From positions 62,001 to 126,000 of the forward strand of contig CALOCZ010000025.1 in the NCBI GenBank assembly GCA_942491935.1: DNA of 64,000 bases, written 5' to 3'. A program made the translations under genes and the position numbers. The DNA is from JAGTVG01 sp942491935. Lineage in GTDB: Bacteria; Bacteroidota; Bacteroidia; Cytophagales; Cyclobacteriaceae. The notes beneath the pieces were generated by a model. It saw nothing but the letters and a program-made list of their open reading frames with translations. It did no database searches and had not been told where the DNA came from. Each line of letters opens with the position of its first letter. Within the stretch, counting starts at the first letter, position 1. This document shows, in pieces, positions 42,064 through 51,334 of the stretch.

Positions 42064-43983
42064 ATGGATGATACAGTTGTTGTATTTCCTGATGAGTCCC
42101 TCTTATCACAGGTTTTATATAGTTTGCCTGCCAGTCTTAAAAAAGTAAATGTAACCATGGGATATCCCTTGGCTAACTCAGCCTTTTTCAGCTTGATAGA
42201 TAAACTTTTGGAATTACAGGAAAACCAGAGAAAAGGGAAGGGCTTTTACTGGTATAATTACAAACAGGTTTTGAGTATTTTAAACCATCATTTTATCATT
42301 GGTTTAGTTAAAGAGAAAGTCGAGAAATTGATCAGTCTGATAGAACGGAAAAACATGATCTATGTTCCTTCAGAATTGTTCCAGGATGATAAATTTCTGT
42401 CTGCCGTTTTTAATCCAAATGCCTCTTCGGATTTGTTTGGATACATCGTTGGGATCATAATCCAGATAAGGAGATCGTTCGATTCATTTGATGACGAGAA
42501 ATTCTTTTTTGAAAAGGAGTTTTCAATTGTTTTTTATAAACTTCTAGAACGACTGAAAGATATTTTCAATGAAAGAAAAGTTAGTATTTCTCCAACTATT
42601 CTTAGACGGATCATTAAATATTATTCACATTTGGAAAAGATCCCATTTTCCGGAGAACCTCTTGAGGGGTTACAAATGATGGGCTTATTGGAAACCAGAA
42701 ATCTGGATTTTAAAAATGTGATCATTTTATGTGCCAATGAGGGGCAATTGCCAAAAACAGGTTCTTTAAGTTCATTTATTCCATATAATATCAGAAAGGC
42801 TTTTGGATTACCGAATCCGGATACACAGGATGCTATTTACTCATATCTTTTCTACCGGCTGCTTCAAAGGTCTACCAATGTATTTTTGATTTATAATACA
42901 GAAGAATCATACACTCGACAATCTGAACCTAGTCGCTACGTATACCAGCTAAAATTGGAATCAGGATATGAAATTTATCAATATTCCATGGCACTTGAAG
43001 TATCTGTTACTGAAACCAAGCCTATCATCATCAATAAAGATGATTTTGTAATTGATCAACTTTCGAGGTTTTATACGGATAAAAAGTACAAATTCTCACC
43101 TTCCTCTTTAAACGTATATTTATCCTGTCCTTTGAGTTTTTATTATAAAAACGTACTTGATATTTCTGAAGGAGATGAAGTTTCTGAGGATTTGGATGCA
43201 GCCAAATTCGGAAATATCCTACACCGAACTATGGAAGATCTTTATAAACCTTTTATTGGAAAAGTCATAAATAAAGATTCTTTTAAAAATATTCGTAAAG
43301 GGCTTAATAACTCAATCAAAAGATCTTTCGCCCGATATTATGGACAGGAATATTCGACAGATTTTCATTTAGAGGGAAAGAATATTCTTGATCTAGAAAT
43401 CATTAAAAACTATGTTTTGAAAATCCTGGAGAAGGATGAAATTGCTAGCCCGTTTGAAATTATAGGGATTGAGCAAAAGTATTCTTTCGACCTGCCAATA
43501 AATTTATTTGGGCAACAGGTAAAGGTTGGTTTGAAGGGGATCATCGACAGGATTGACAGAAAAAATGGAATAATCCGGATCATGGATTACAAAACCGGGA
43601 AAGATGAATCTTCCTTTAAAGATATCCCGGGATTATTTGACAGCAATGATGATAAAAGGAATAAAGCCATATTTCAAACCTTCTTTTATGCATTATTATT
43701 TATAAAAAACAATCCGCAGTATGCTGATGGTCCTATAATTTCAGGTTTATACAACGTAAAAGAGCTATATAATCCAGATTTTGATCCGAGAATCAAGTTG
43801 AAAATGAATCGAAAGTCCTCCTGCATAGATGATATTTTGCCCTTCATGGACGAATATGAATCATATTTGTCCGGGTTGATTACTGAAATATACGATCCTT
43901 CTATGCCTTTCCAACATAGGGAAGACCTGGACAAGTGTTTCTTCTGCCAGAATCTGGGGATGCCTTCTGATATTAATAAATAA
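42064..43983 (+). CDS. AddB-like helicase-nuclease, C-terminal body
   Basis: The remaining 639 aa of the AddB-like subunit. The frame is open upstream of ATG 42064 back into ASSQYSGQTKIAGNILQDL, so this ATG is internal. The body contains TVVVFPDESLLSQVL, GLQMMGLLETRNLDFKNVIILCANEGQLP, and the nuclease domain (about residues 345-630) with YLSCPLSFYYKNVL, FGNILHRTMEDLY and IDRIDRKNGIIRIMDYKTGK. Of the four cysteines that bind an iron-sulfur cluster in classical AddB I see three (LSCP; CFFC). The fourth is not found before the stop. The full gene would span 41106-43983, about 960 aa. Confidence 0.84.
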   Translation: MDDTVVVFPDESLLSQVLYSLPASLKKVNVTMGYPLANSAFFSLIDKLLELQENQRKGKGFYWYNYKQVLSILNHHFIIGLVKEKVEKLISLIERKNMIYVPSELFQDDKFLSAVFNPNASSDLFGYIVGIIIQIRRSFDSFDDEKFFFEKEFSIVFYKLLERLKDIFNERKVSISPTILRRIIKYYSHLEKIPFSGEPLEGLQMMGLLETRNLDFKNVIILCANEGQLPKTGSLSSFIPYNIRKAFGLPNPDTQDAIYSYLFYRLLQRSTNVFLIYNTEESYTRQSEPSRYVYQLKLESGYEIYQYSMALEVSVTETKPIIINKDDFVIDQLSRFYTDKKYKFSPSSLNVYLSCPLSFYYKNVLDISEGDEVSEDLDAAKFGNILHRTMEDLYKPFIGKVINKDSFKNIRKGLNNSIKRSFARYYGQEYSTDFHLEGKNILDLEIIKNYVLKILEKDEIASPFEIIGIEQKYSFDLPINLFGQQVKVGLKGIIDRIDRKNGIIRIMDYKTGKDESSFKDIPGLFDSNDDKRNKAIFQTFFYALLFIKNNPQYADGPIISGLYNVKELYNPDFDPRIKLKMNRKSSCIDDILPFMDEYESYLSGLITEIYDPSMPFQHREDLDKCFFCQNLGMPSDINK

Positions 43984-44041
43984 ACAGATCAAACCTGTCA
44001 ATAAAACAGAGAAAGCAATGCGTGATAAAAAGATCTGTGTT

Positions 44042-44058
44042 CTTGACTTTTAGTCAAG
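44042..44058. repeat. Perfect hairpin over the DUF2461 stop codon
   Basis: CTTGACT-TTT-AGTCAAG forms a 7-bp stem with a 3-base loop between two convergent genes (AddB-like and DUF2461), with the DUF2461 stop codon in its centre. No T-run follows on either strand, so it is at most a weak, possibly Rho-linked end signal. Confidence 0.4.
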
Positions 44059-44703
44059 TAAGGCTGTACGCAGATAATTATTCAGGGGTAGCATGGCTTT
44101 AAAAACCTTGGTGGCATATCCCGGAAATTCAGGTTTTATCAGGTCCGTATCTTTTACGCGGTGAACTATGATGTAATATTTCAGTTTCAGCAGCTCTATA
44201 TTGGGATGATCAGGATCATAGCCCTTAGGAGCTTTTTTCAATTTATCTCCCTCGAAAGATCCAAAGAATTTCTTAAAATCTTTGCTGTTCATAAAATCTA
44301 TTAATCCATCCGGATTATAATCGATCTCCTGTCGGATCTTTTTAAGGATATCCGAAGGAGGCATGTATACACCTCCAGCTAGCATGGATTGTCCAGGTTG
44401 GATGTGAATATAGTATCCTCCATCCATTCCTTTTCGCCCATCTTTGTTGATAAATCCTCCCATATTTTCTTTATATGGCCGTTTGTCTTTGCTGAAGCGA
44501 ACATCTCTATGTATTCGGAAAATGCATTTCTTGGGATCAGCACCAATGATGTGAGGATCAAATGCTGCTATATTATCAATAAGTGATGAAATAATATCCT
44601 CAAATTCCTTTTTCGAACTTAAATATTGTGATTTGTTGGCCTCCATCCATTCTCTGGTATTGTTCTCTTGCAGGCCTTTCAGAAACGATAAAATTTCTTT
44701 CAT
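44050..44703 (-). CDS. DUF2461-domain protein
   Basis: A 217-aa cytoplasmic protein of the DUF2461 family, typified by LSFLKGLQENNTREWMEANKSQY at the start, FRIHRDVRFSKDKRPYKENMGGFI (about 62-85) and GGYYIHIQPGQSMLAGGVYMPP (about 96-117). The family is widespread, but its reaction is not known. It starts 5 bp after the murF stop on the same strand, so the two are probably co-transcribed. Confidence 0.88.
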   Translation of the reverse strand: MKEILSFLKGLQENNTREWMEANKSQYLSSKKEFEDIISSLIDNIAAFDPHIIGADPKKCIFRIHRDVRFSKDKRPYKENMGGFINKDGRKGMDGGYYIHIQPGQSMLAGGVYMPPSDILKKIRQEIDYNPDGLIDFMNSKDFKKFFGSFEGDKLKKAPKGYDPDHPNIELLKLKYYIIVHRVKDTDLIKPEFPGYATKVFKAMLPLNNYLRTALLD

Positions 44704-44708
44704 GATGA

Positions 44709-45990
44709 TCAGATTTTTTGGGCGATAACTTCCAGGGCCATACCTCGGGACCCTTTAATCAGAACAAGACTATCTTCGAAAATACAACTTTCAATATATT
44801 TTTCCAGTTCTGTTCTGGTTTTAAAATATTTAGCGTCCTTATTAATTTCATATGCATATTGCATTCTTTCCCCACAAAGGATTACTTTATTAAAATTTCC
44901 AGAAGCTGTTATTTCACCTATTTTTCTATGTTCCACTTCAGTCAGGTCACCAAGTTCAAACATGTCTCCAAGAATAAGCACCTTGTTATTGCTTTCCATA
45001 TTTGAAAGATTTTCTATGGCTGCCTGCATGGAATCCGGATTGGCGTTGTATGCATCGAGAATAATCGTATTAGTACCATTTGATAAAACCTGGGAACGGT
45101 TATTTACCGGGATATATTGAGATACAGCTTCAGAAGCTTTCTCGGTTTCAACTCCAAAATACTTCCCAATGCAAAGTGCAGCGGCGACATTCGGGAAATT
45201 ATATCTGCCAATTAAATGGGTTTTCAAGGTATTTTTTTCTTCATTTTCTATGGTTACCCATGGATCGGCCTCAAGCAATCTGCAATGGTAGTAATCTTCA
45301 GATCCAGGAAATAAAATAGGTTTTTCAAAACGTTTCGACATATTCATAAGGATCGCATCTTCAGAGTTGATGAATACAGTCCCGCGGTGTTTTATAAGCC
45401 AATTGTAAAGCTCACTTTTCCCTCTTAGTACACCTTCAAAATTTCCGAAGCCTTCTGTATGGGCTTTTCCAATATTTGTTATTATACCATGTGTAGGTTC
45501 AGCGATATGACACAATTCATTAATGTCCCCAAGTTTGTTAGCCCCCATCTCAATGATGGCGATATCAATATCTTTCTCCAGTGAAAGTATCGTTAAAGGA
45601 ACCCCGATATGGTTATTTAAATTTCCTTGTGTAGCCTGGCACTTATATTTCACTGAGAGTACAGTTTTGATCAATTCCTTTGTTGTGGTTTTTCCATTGC
45701 TACCCGTAATGCCAAGGATTGGAATTTTTAATTTTTGCCGATGATAATTGGCAAGCTCTTGCAAAGTATGAAGTGCATTATCTACTAAAATTGTATTTGA
45801 TGAAGTAGCAGATTTTTTCTCGTCTACAACCGCAAAGGAAGCGCCAGCTGAAAGTGCTTTTTGGACAAATTCATTTGCATTAAAATTAGGCCCTTTGAGT
45901 GCAAAAAAGATATTCCCCGGTTCAATTTTTCGGGTATCAGTAGAAATGCCTGTACTGGAAAGCAAAGCTTTTATATAGGTCCTGAATCAT
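44709..45990 (-). CDS. murF: UDP-N-acetylmuramoyl-tripeptide--D-alanyl-D-alanine ligase (frameshift near the start)
   Basis: MurF adds D-Ala-D-Ala to the UDP-MurNAc tripeptide in peptidoglycan synthesis. Visible are STDTRKIEPGNIFFALKG, the ATP motif GITGSNGKTTTKEL, the middle domain (MGANKLGDINELC) and the C-terminal NPDSMQAAIENL and LGDMFELGDL. The main frame lacks an ATG and would need TTG 45965, which loses the first residues. In the neighbouring frame ATG 45990 encodes MIQDLYKSF, the expected MurF start. Removing one base at 45963-45966 (GCAAA on the plus strand) yields MIQDLYKS-F/L-LSSTGISTDTR with family spacing. The gene is essential, so the lesion is probably a sequence error. Confidence 0.9.
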
Positions 45991-46091
45991 TTAATTAGAA
46001 TAATTGAAATAATTTTCGAATATAGAAAGTAACTTTATATTTACATTGGAATATAAGAACTTTTAAAGCTAAGGAGTTAGATAAGCAGATT

Positions 46092-48305
46092 ATGTGTAAA
46101 AAAGTTTTTATTTTGTGGATCCTGATAACCACTTTATTCAGCTATGAAGTCTCATCACAAGTGACCTTGACCTATGACAATTCCATTCCTGTATCCATAG
46201 ACGATATCCAATTACCTGACCCATGGGCTGGTGGAATAAATGCCGCTCAATACGGGAGGTTGGACCTTAATGGGGATGGTTCGGATGACCTGGTCATATA
46301 TGACCGTTCATCAAATCTTGTAAATACCTTTATACAAACTTCCGGGGAATTCATCTATGACCCGGATTACCGTATATACCTCCCCGACGAACTTCAGGGA
46401 TGGATACAATTCAGAGATTATAATTGCGATGGCAGGAAGGACTTATTTGCAAACTCCAACTTTGGAATGAAAGTGTATCAAAACACTGCAGCAAGTGGTT
46501 CCGAACCCGATTGGGAATTGGTTGCGGATCCCGTCCTGACCCTGGGATCATCAGGTATGATCAATTTACAGGTAAATATAACCGATGTTCCTTCCATAGA
46601 GGATGTGGATGGCGATGGGGATCTGGATGTTCTTGTATATAATTATGCAATCGGTGGTTTTATCAGATACCATAAGAATATGAGTGTTGAACGATCGGGC
46701 TCCTGTGGGTTGCTTGATTTTGAACTGGTTTCCCGTAACTGGGGTTATTTTGAAGAATGTGATTGCCATGTATATGCCTTTGAAGAATTTGGAGAGACAT
46801 GTGGTGATTTAGCCCAGGCAAGGGTAATGCACCCTGGAGGAAAGAGCCTTCTGCTAATCGATATGGACAATGACGGTGACAAAGACTTTTTGGGTGGGCA
46901 TGAGCAATGTGATGAATTTTATTTCCTGGAAAACAAAGGCACTGCAGAAGTAGCAAGGATGAACGAATTTTCTGAGGATTTTCCCAGTCCGGAGAGTCCT
47001 GCCAACTTCCCCATCTTCCCAGCTGGTTTTTTTGATGATTTTGATGACGATGGAATTAATGACCTCATTGTTTCCCCTAATACAGAATACAATCCCGATA
47101 AAACCATTAATTATGGACGATCAAGCTGGTTTTATAAAAACAATGGGACAAATGAACTCCCTCAGTTCGATTTTGTTACAGGTACTTTTCTTCAATCTGG
47201 TATGATCGATCTAGGTGAGAATAGTGTTCCAGTGCTTGTGGATGAAGATGGCGATGGTGACCTTGACCTCCTTGTTGGAAGCAATGGATATGCTTCAGGA
47301 AGCCAGTTTTTCGGGTACTTGTCGCTGTTTAGGAATACGGGAAGCAATACCAATCCAATTTATTCCCTGGCCGATAAAGATTATCATGGTCTCGGTGAAG
47401 TGAATCAATATGATATGATGCCTGTGGTTGCAGACCTGAATCATGATGGATTTCTGGATCTTGTAGTTGTTTCTACTAAACCTGATACTAAATCAGTGGA
47501 AACAAGATGGTATAAAAGTATTGGCGGGGATGATTCAGGACTTAATTTAAATGCAAGTTTCGAAATTCTGGAAATTGATTTGAAGATTAATGACACACCC
47601 TATTTCACAGATGTTAATGAGGATGGATTAATAGATATGCTTGTAGGTAAATCAACCGGCCGGCTCGAATATTATACCAATAATGGTTCTGATTCTGATC
47701 CGTTTTTTATTTTGGAGGATCCTGCTTTTTTGGGTATTGATGATAGTTTTATTGAATTCAGAAGAAATCTCGTACCCTTTGTAAATGACATTAATCTGGA
47801 TGGGCTGGACGATCTGTTAACTACGGATTATACAGGTGAACTAACGGTTTATTTAGATTACAAATATGAGCCAGAGAAAATAAGGAGAATCATATACAAT
47901 GATCTCTTAAATGATTCTGATACATCTGTTTTTGGTTATCATACCTGGATGACGGGTGGGTTGATTTCCGGATTAGACAACCAGATCTTGATATTCGGTA
48001 ATACACAAGGGGGATTGTCGGTCTATAAAAATATTGCAGACAATTCACGGGAAGAAACAGATGATGTCGTTCTGGAAATATATCCAAATCCATTATTAAA
48101 TTCCAATACACTTAAGACCCGTTCAAACATCAGTGGAAACCTGATGATATTCAATAACCTTGGACAAATAATTGAAGGTCCAATAGAAGTACGTGCAAAT
48201 CGTACACTTAACCTGGATATCGGATATATGCCTCAAGGGATGTATATATTTAAAATATTGGATGAGGATGGAAGGTCTGACGAACAGCGTTTCGTCAGAT
48301 ACTAG
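46092..48305 (+). CDS. T9SS-secreted FG-GAP/VCBS repeat protein
   Basis: A 737-aa secreted protein with a Sec signal (residues 1-22) and about nine FG-GAP/VCBS-like calcium-binding motifs of the form D-x-[DN]-x-DG-x-x-D (for example DLNGDGSDDLVIYD, DVDGDGDLDVLVYN, DEDGDGDLDLLVGS, DLNHDGFLDLVVVS, DINLDGLDDLLTTD). These probably make a beta-propeller. The last ~80 residues (from EIYPNPLLNSN to QGMYIFKI) are a type A T9SS sorting domain, which directs transport across the outer membrane and surface attachment. It is divergent from murF. A role in surface adhesion or substrate binding is likely but unproven. Confidence 0.88.
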   Translation: MCKKVFILWILITTLFSYEVSSQVTLTYDNSIPVSIDDIQLPDPWAGGINAAQYGRLDLNGDGSDDLVIYDRSSNLVNTFIQTSGEFIYDPDYRIYLPDELQGWIQFRDYNCDGRKDLFANSNFGMKVYQNTAASGSEPDWELVADPVLTLGSSGMINLQVNITDVPSIEDVDGDGDLDVLVYNYAIGGFIRYHKNMSVERSGSCGLLDFELVSRNWGYFEECDCHVYAFEEFGETCGDLAQARVMHPGGKSLLLIDMDNDGDKDFLGGHEQCDEFYFLENKGTAEVARMNEFSEDFPSPESPANFPIFPAGFFDDFDDDGINDLIVSPNTEYNPDKTINYGRSSWFYKNNGTNELPQFDFVTGTFLQSGMIDLGENSVPVLVDEDGDGDLDLLVGSNGYASGSQFFGYLSLFRNTGSNTNPIYSLADKDYHGLGEVNQYDMMPVVADLNHDGFLDLVVVSTKPDTKSVETRWYKSIGGDDSGLNLNASFEILEIDLKINDTPYFTDVNEDGLIDMLVGKSTGRLEYYTNNGSDSDPFFILEDPAFLGIDDSFIEFRRNLVPFVNDINLDGLDDLLTTDYTGELTVYLDYKYEPEKIRRIIYNDLLNDSDTSVFGYHTWMTGGLISGLDNQILIFGNTQGGLSVYKNIADNSREETDDVVLEIYPNPLLNSNTLKTRSNISGNLMIFNNLGQIIEGPIEVRANRTLNLDIGYMPQGMYIFKILDEDGRSDEQRFVRY

Positions 48306-48450
48306 CTTCTTAAATTTTAATCAGGTTCAAGAAAATCCTACAAAATCTTGCAAAAGATGATTCTTTATATGAAATTAAATATATGAAGAAACGGAATAAT
48401 ATTCTGCCATTTCAACTTTTTGTAACATAACATTATAAACTTCAAAAGCC

Positions 48451-50220
48451 ATGACAGCAAAATTGAATCCAATTGAGATGCCTGATTGGAAAATAGCCCA
48501 GGCAGCTGAAAAGCGAATGAAGAAGATCTATGAACTACGTGATGAATTGGGATTATATCAATCAGAAGTATTGCCCTATGGGCATTATGTTGGAAAACTG
48601 GATTATCAAATCATCCTTGAGCGATTAAAGGGAGAATCGCTGGGGAAGTATGTAGATGTTACTGCCATTACACCCACACCCCTTGGGGAAGGGAAATCGA
48701 CAACGACAATTGGATTACTTGAAGGCTTAAATAAGATTGGTAAAAAACCTATAGGTGCCATACGTCAGCCCAGTGGAGGGCCAACTTTCAATATTAAAGG
48801 TTCTGCAGCCGGTGGCGGATTAGCGCAATGTGTTCCGCTTACAGATTTCAGCCTGGGACTTACCGGTGACATAGATGCGATCACAAATGCTCACAATCTG
48901 GCGATGGTAGCCTTGACCAGCCGGATCCAACATGAGTTTAATTATACAGATAAGGTTCTTGAAAGCAAAAAGCTCAAACGCCTCGACATTGATCCAAGAA
49001 ATATTTCTATTGGCTGGGCTATGGATTTCAGTGCCCAATCGCTCAGGGAAATAATTATTGGAATTGGTGGTAAAATGGATGGTTTTATGATGAAATGCGG
49101 ATTCCAGATTAGCGTTTCCTCTGAGATCATGGCCATACTTGCTATTTCAGTTGATCTGAAAGATTTTAGAGATCGGATCGGAAAAATGATTGTGGCTTAT
49201 GATAAATCAGGAAATCCAATAACCACCAGTGACCTGGAGGTTGATGGTGCCATGACAGCTCTTCTTTCCAAAGTGATTTATCCAAATCTGATCCAGACAT
49301 TGGAAGGTCAACCTGTGCTGGTTCACGCAGGCCCCTTTGCCAATATTGCCCTTGGTCAATCTTCTATTATTGCTGATTTTATAGGGTTAAAACTTGGCGA
49401 ATACCATGTGACAGAAAGCGGATTTGGATCCGATATTGGATTTGAAAAATTCTGGAACCTGAAGTGTAGATACAGCCACCTTGAGCCGGATTGCTCGGTA
49501 CTTGTCACTACAGTCAGAGGCCTGAAGATGCACGGAGGAGGGCCCAGAGTTGTTCCAGGAAAGCCTATTGATAGATCCTACACCGAAAAGAATACCAAAA
49601 TGGTGAGGAAAGGACTTGACAACCTGTATGCACATATTGATATTATCCGAAAAAGCGGTATCCAACCAGTAGTATGTATAAATTACTTTCACACCGACGA
49701 TCCGGCTGAGATCAAAATCATAAAAGATGCCTGCGATGAACTAGGCGTAAGGTGTGCTACCTCAAAGCATTGGCTGGATGGGGGAGATGGCGCTATTGAA
49801 CTGGCTGAAGCAGTAGTAGATGCCTGTGAGGACAAGCAGAGATTTAAATTCCTGTATGATGATAACATATCACTGAACAGTAAGATCGAACTCATAGCCA
49901 AAGAAATTTATGGGGCAAATGGTGTAAAATATACTGACAAGGCCCAGGATAAACTCAATCTGATACAAAAACATCCTGAGTTTAAGTTTTATGGAAGTTG
50001 TATGGCTAAAACTCATCTTAGCCTTTCTCACGATCCTTCATGGAAAGGAAGGCCAGAGGGCTGGATATTGCCAATTAATGATATCCTGATATATGGAGGT
50101 GCTGGAATTGCCGTACCAGTTGTTGGAGATGTGAAATTGATGCCAGGGACCGCTTCGGATCCTGCTTATCGAAAAATCGATATTGATGTGAAAACCGGAA
50201 AAGTAAAGGGTCTGTTTTGA
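48451..50220 (+). CDS. fhs: Formate--tetrahydrofolate ligase
   Basis: ATP-dependent synthesis of 10-formyl-THF from formate and THF, feeding one-carbon metabolism. The ATP site is TPTPLGEGKSTTTIGL (about 75-90), followed by RQPSGGPTFNIKGSAAGGG and the FSLGLTGDIDAITNAHNL motif. VLVTTVRGLKMHGGG and the C-terminal GAGIAVPVVGDVKLMPG are family signatures. Length 589 aa is a little above the usual ~555. It is a single gene with a TGA stop, evidence that TGA is a normal stop codon in this organism. Confidence 0.96.
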   Translation: MTAKLNPIEMPDWKIAQAAEKRMKKIYELRDELGLYQSEVLPYGHYVGKLDYQIILERLKGESLGKYVDVTAITPTPLGEGKSTTTIGLLEGLNKIGKKPIGAIRQPSGGPTFNIKGSAAGGGLAQCVPLTDFSLGLTGDIDAITNAHNLAMVALTSRIQHEFNYTDKVLESKKLKRLDIDPRNISIGWAMDFSAQSLREIIIGIGGKMDGFMMKCGFQISVSSEIMAILAISVDLKDFRDRIGKMIVAYDKSGNPITTSDLEVDGAMTALLSKVIYPNLIQTLEGQPVLVHAGPFANIALGQSSIIADFIGLKLGEYHVTESGFGSDIGFEKFWNLKCRYSHLEPDCSVLVTTVRGLKMHGGGPRVVPGKPIDRSYTEKNTKMVRKGLDNLYAHIDIIRKSGIQPVVCINYFHTDDPAEIKIIKDACDELGVRCATSKHWLDGGDGAIELAEAVVDACEDKQRFKFLYDDNISLNSKIELIAKEIYGANGVKYTDKAQDKLNLIQKHPEFKFYGSCMAKTHLSLSHDPSWKGRPEGWILPINDILIYGGAGIAVPVVGDVKLMPGTASDPAYRKIDIDVKTGKVKGLF

Positions 50221-50313
50221 CAGAAATAAATCGTGTTCGTTATTAAAAAAATAAATAAGAATTTATAAATTGTATCAGTAATCTAAAGCTCCAAAGATTA
50301 GTAACGACCAGTT

Positions 50314-50330
50314 GATCTTTCAAAAAGATC
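50314..50330. repeat. Hairpin upstream of the HhH gene
   Basis: GATCTTT-CAA-AAAGATC is a perfect 7-bp stem with a 3-base loop, ending 10 bp before the ATG at 50341. A second inverted repeat (TAATCT...AGATTA) lies about 20 bp before it. There is no T-run. It could affect translation of the next gene or mark the end of the fhs transcript. Confidence 0.35.
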
Positions 50331-50340
50331 ATTAGCAAAT

Positions 50341-51270
50341 ATGTTCAACCAGTTACGTAATTCCATAAGGAAGTACTTCGGTATTTCCATGCGCGAGGCA
50401 CATGGCATTTTAGTGCTGATTATTATCATGATCATCATTCTTATCTCCCCTTTGATCTATAACAACTTTATGTATTCCGAATATTCGAATTATAAGCTTG
50501 ATTCTTTGAAGCTTGATAGTCTAATAGCGATTTTTGAAGAAAACCTGAAGCACACTTCGTCCAGCAATCAGAAGGATACAGTGGTTAAAGACACCCTTTT
50601 TCCTTTTAATCCAAATACAATTTCCTTTGATCAAATGATTCTCCTTGGATTCGATTCAATACTGGCAAAACGCATTTCGAAATACAGGAATAAAAAAGGT
50701 CAGTTTCTTATTAAAAAGGATCTGCTTAAGATATACGATTTTCCAGATGACTTATACAATGACATTGTAAATTATATATTGCTACCAGAAGTAATTGCCC
50801 TTAAAAGTCAAAGTGGACGAGGAATTTCAGATAGCATTAAAAATAATAAGAATGAAGAACAGGCACTGCAAATCTTGATCGATATAAATGTAGCGGATAC
50901 CAATCAATTGATGGAAGTAGTTGGGATTGGGCACATTTTATCAAATAGAATCATAAAATACCGTGATTTGTTAGGGGGTTTTTCAAATATTGATCAACTG
51001 AATGACGTTTATGGATTACAGGGAAAATCTCTGGAAAACTTAAAATCTGTTGTATATATAGATTCTTTATTTACCCCTGATAAAATTGAGTTAAACTTTT
51101 CAGATTGGGAAGAAATGGTAAAGCATCCATATATTAACAGTCGACTGGCAAATGATCTACTCGATTTGAGATCCAATAAAGGATACATGAATGGGATAGA
51201 CCAGCTGCGTGATATTCCCTATTTAAACGATAGTATCTTGAAGCGAATAGAACCATATATTGAATTTTGA
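50341..51270 (+). CDS. Helix-hairpin-helix (ComEA-like) membrane protein
   Basis: A 309-aa protein with one N-terminal transmembrane helix (ILVLIIIMIIILISPLIY, about 22-40) followed by three helix-hairpin-helix units: LLGFDSILAKRISKYRNKKGQF (about 101), INVADTNQLMEVVGIGHILSNRIIKYR (about 180) and MVKHPYINSRLANDLLDLRSNKGY (about 258). It resembles ComEA-type DNA-binding proteins. Membrane anchoring and periplasmic HhH units would suit DNA uptake or nucleoid-envelope contact. It is followed 64 bp later by a large SF1 helicase gene. Confidence 0.8.
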   Translation: MFNQLRNSIRKYFGISMREAHGILVLIIIMIIILISPLIYNNFMYSEYSNYKLDSLKLDSLIAIFEENLKHTSSSNQKDTVVKDTLFPFNPNTISFDQMILLGFDSILAKRISKYRNKKGQFLIKKDLLKIYDFPDDLYNDIVNYILLPEVIALKSQSGRGISDSIKNNKNEEQALQILIDINVADTNQLMEVVGIGHILSNRIIKYRDLLGGFSNIDQLNDVYGLQGKSLENLKSVVYIDSLFTPDKIELNFSDWEEMVKHPYINSRLANDLLDLRSNKGYMNGIDQLRDIPYLNDSILKRIEPYIEF

Positions 51271-51334
51271 GCCTTTTTAAAAGAATGAAGATTATTCAAT
51301 GTTTTTAATGAATGAATTTATATTTTGCCGGTAA

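Noticed and set aside
41950..42064. Programmed frameshift in the AddB-like gene
   Set aside because: The A5 run lacks a clear slippery heptamer with downstream pseudoknot, and other unrelated genes in the region carry similar single-base breaks; error or mutation is simpler.
44042..44058. Hairpin as a bidirectional intrinsic terminator
   Set aside because: The stem is only 7 bp and no T-run follows on either strand; kept only as an inverted repeat.
50284..50330. Riboswitch upstream of the HhH gene
   Set aside because: Two small hairpins are present, but no known riboswitch core could be recognised.
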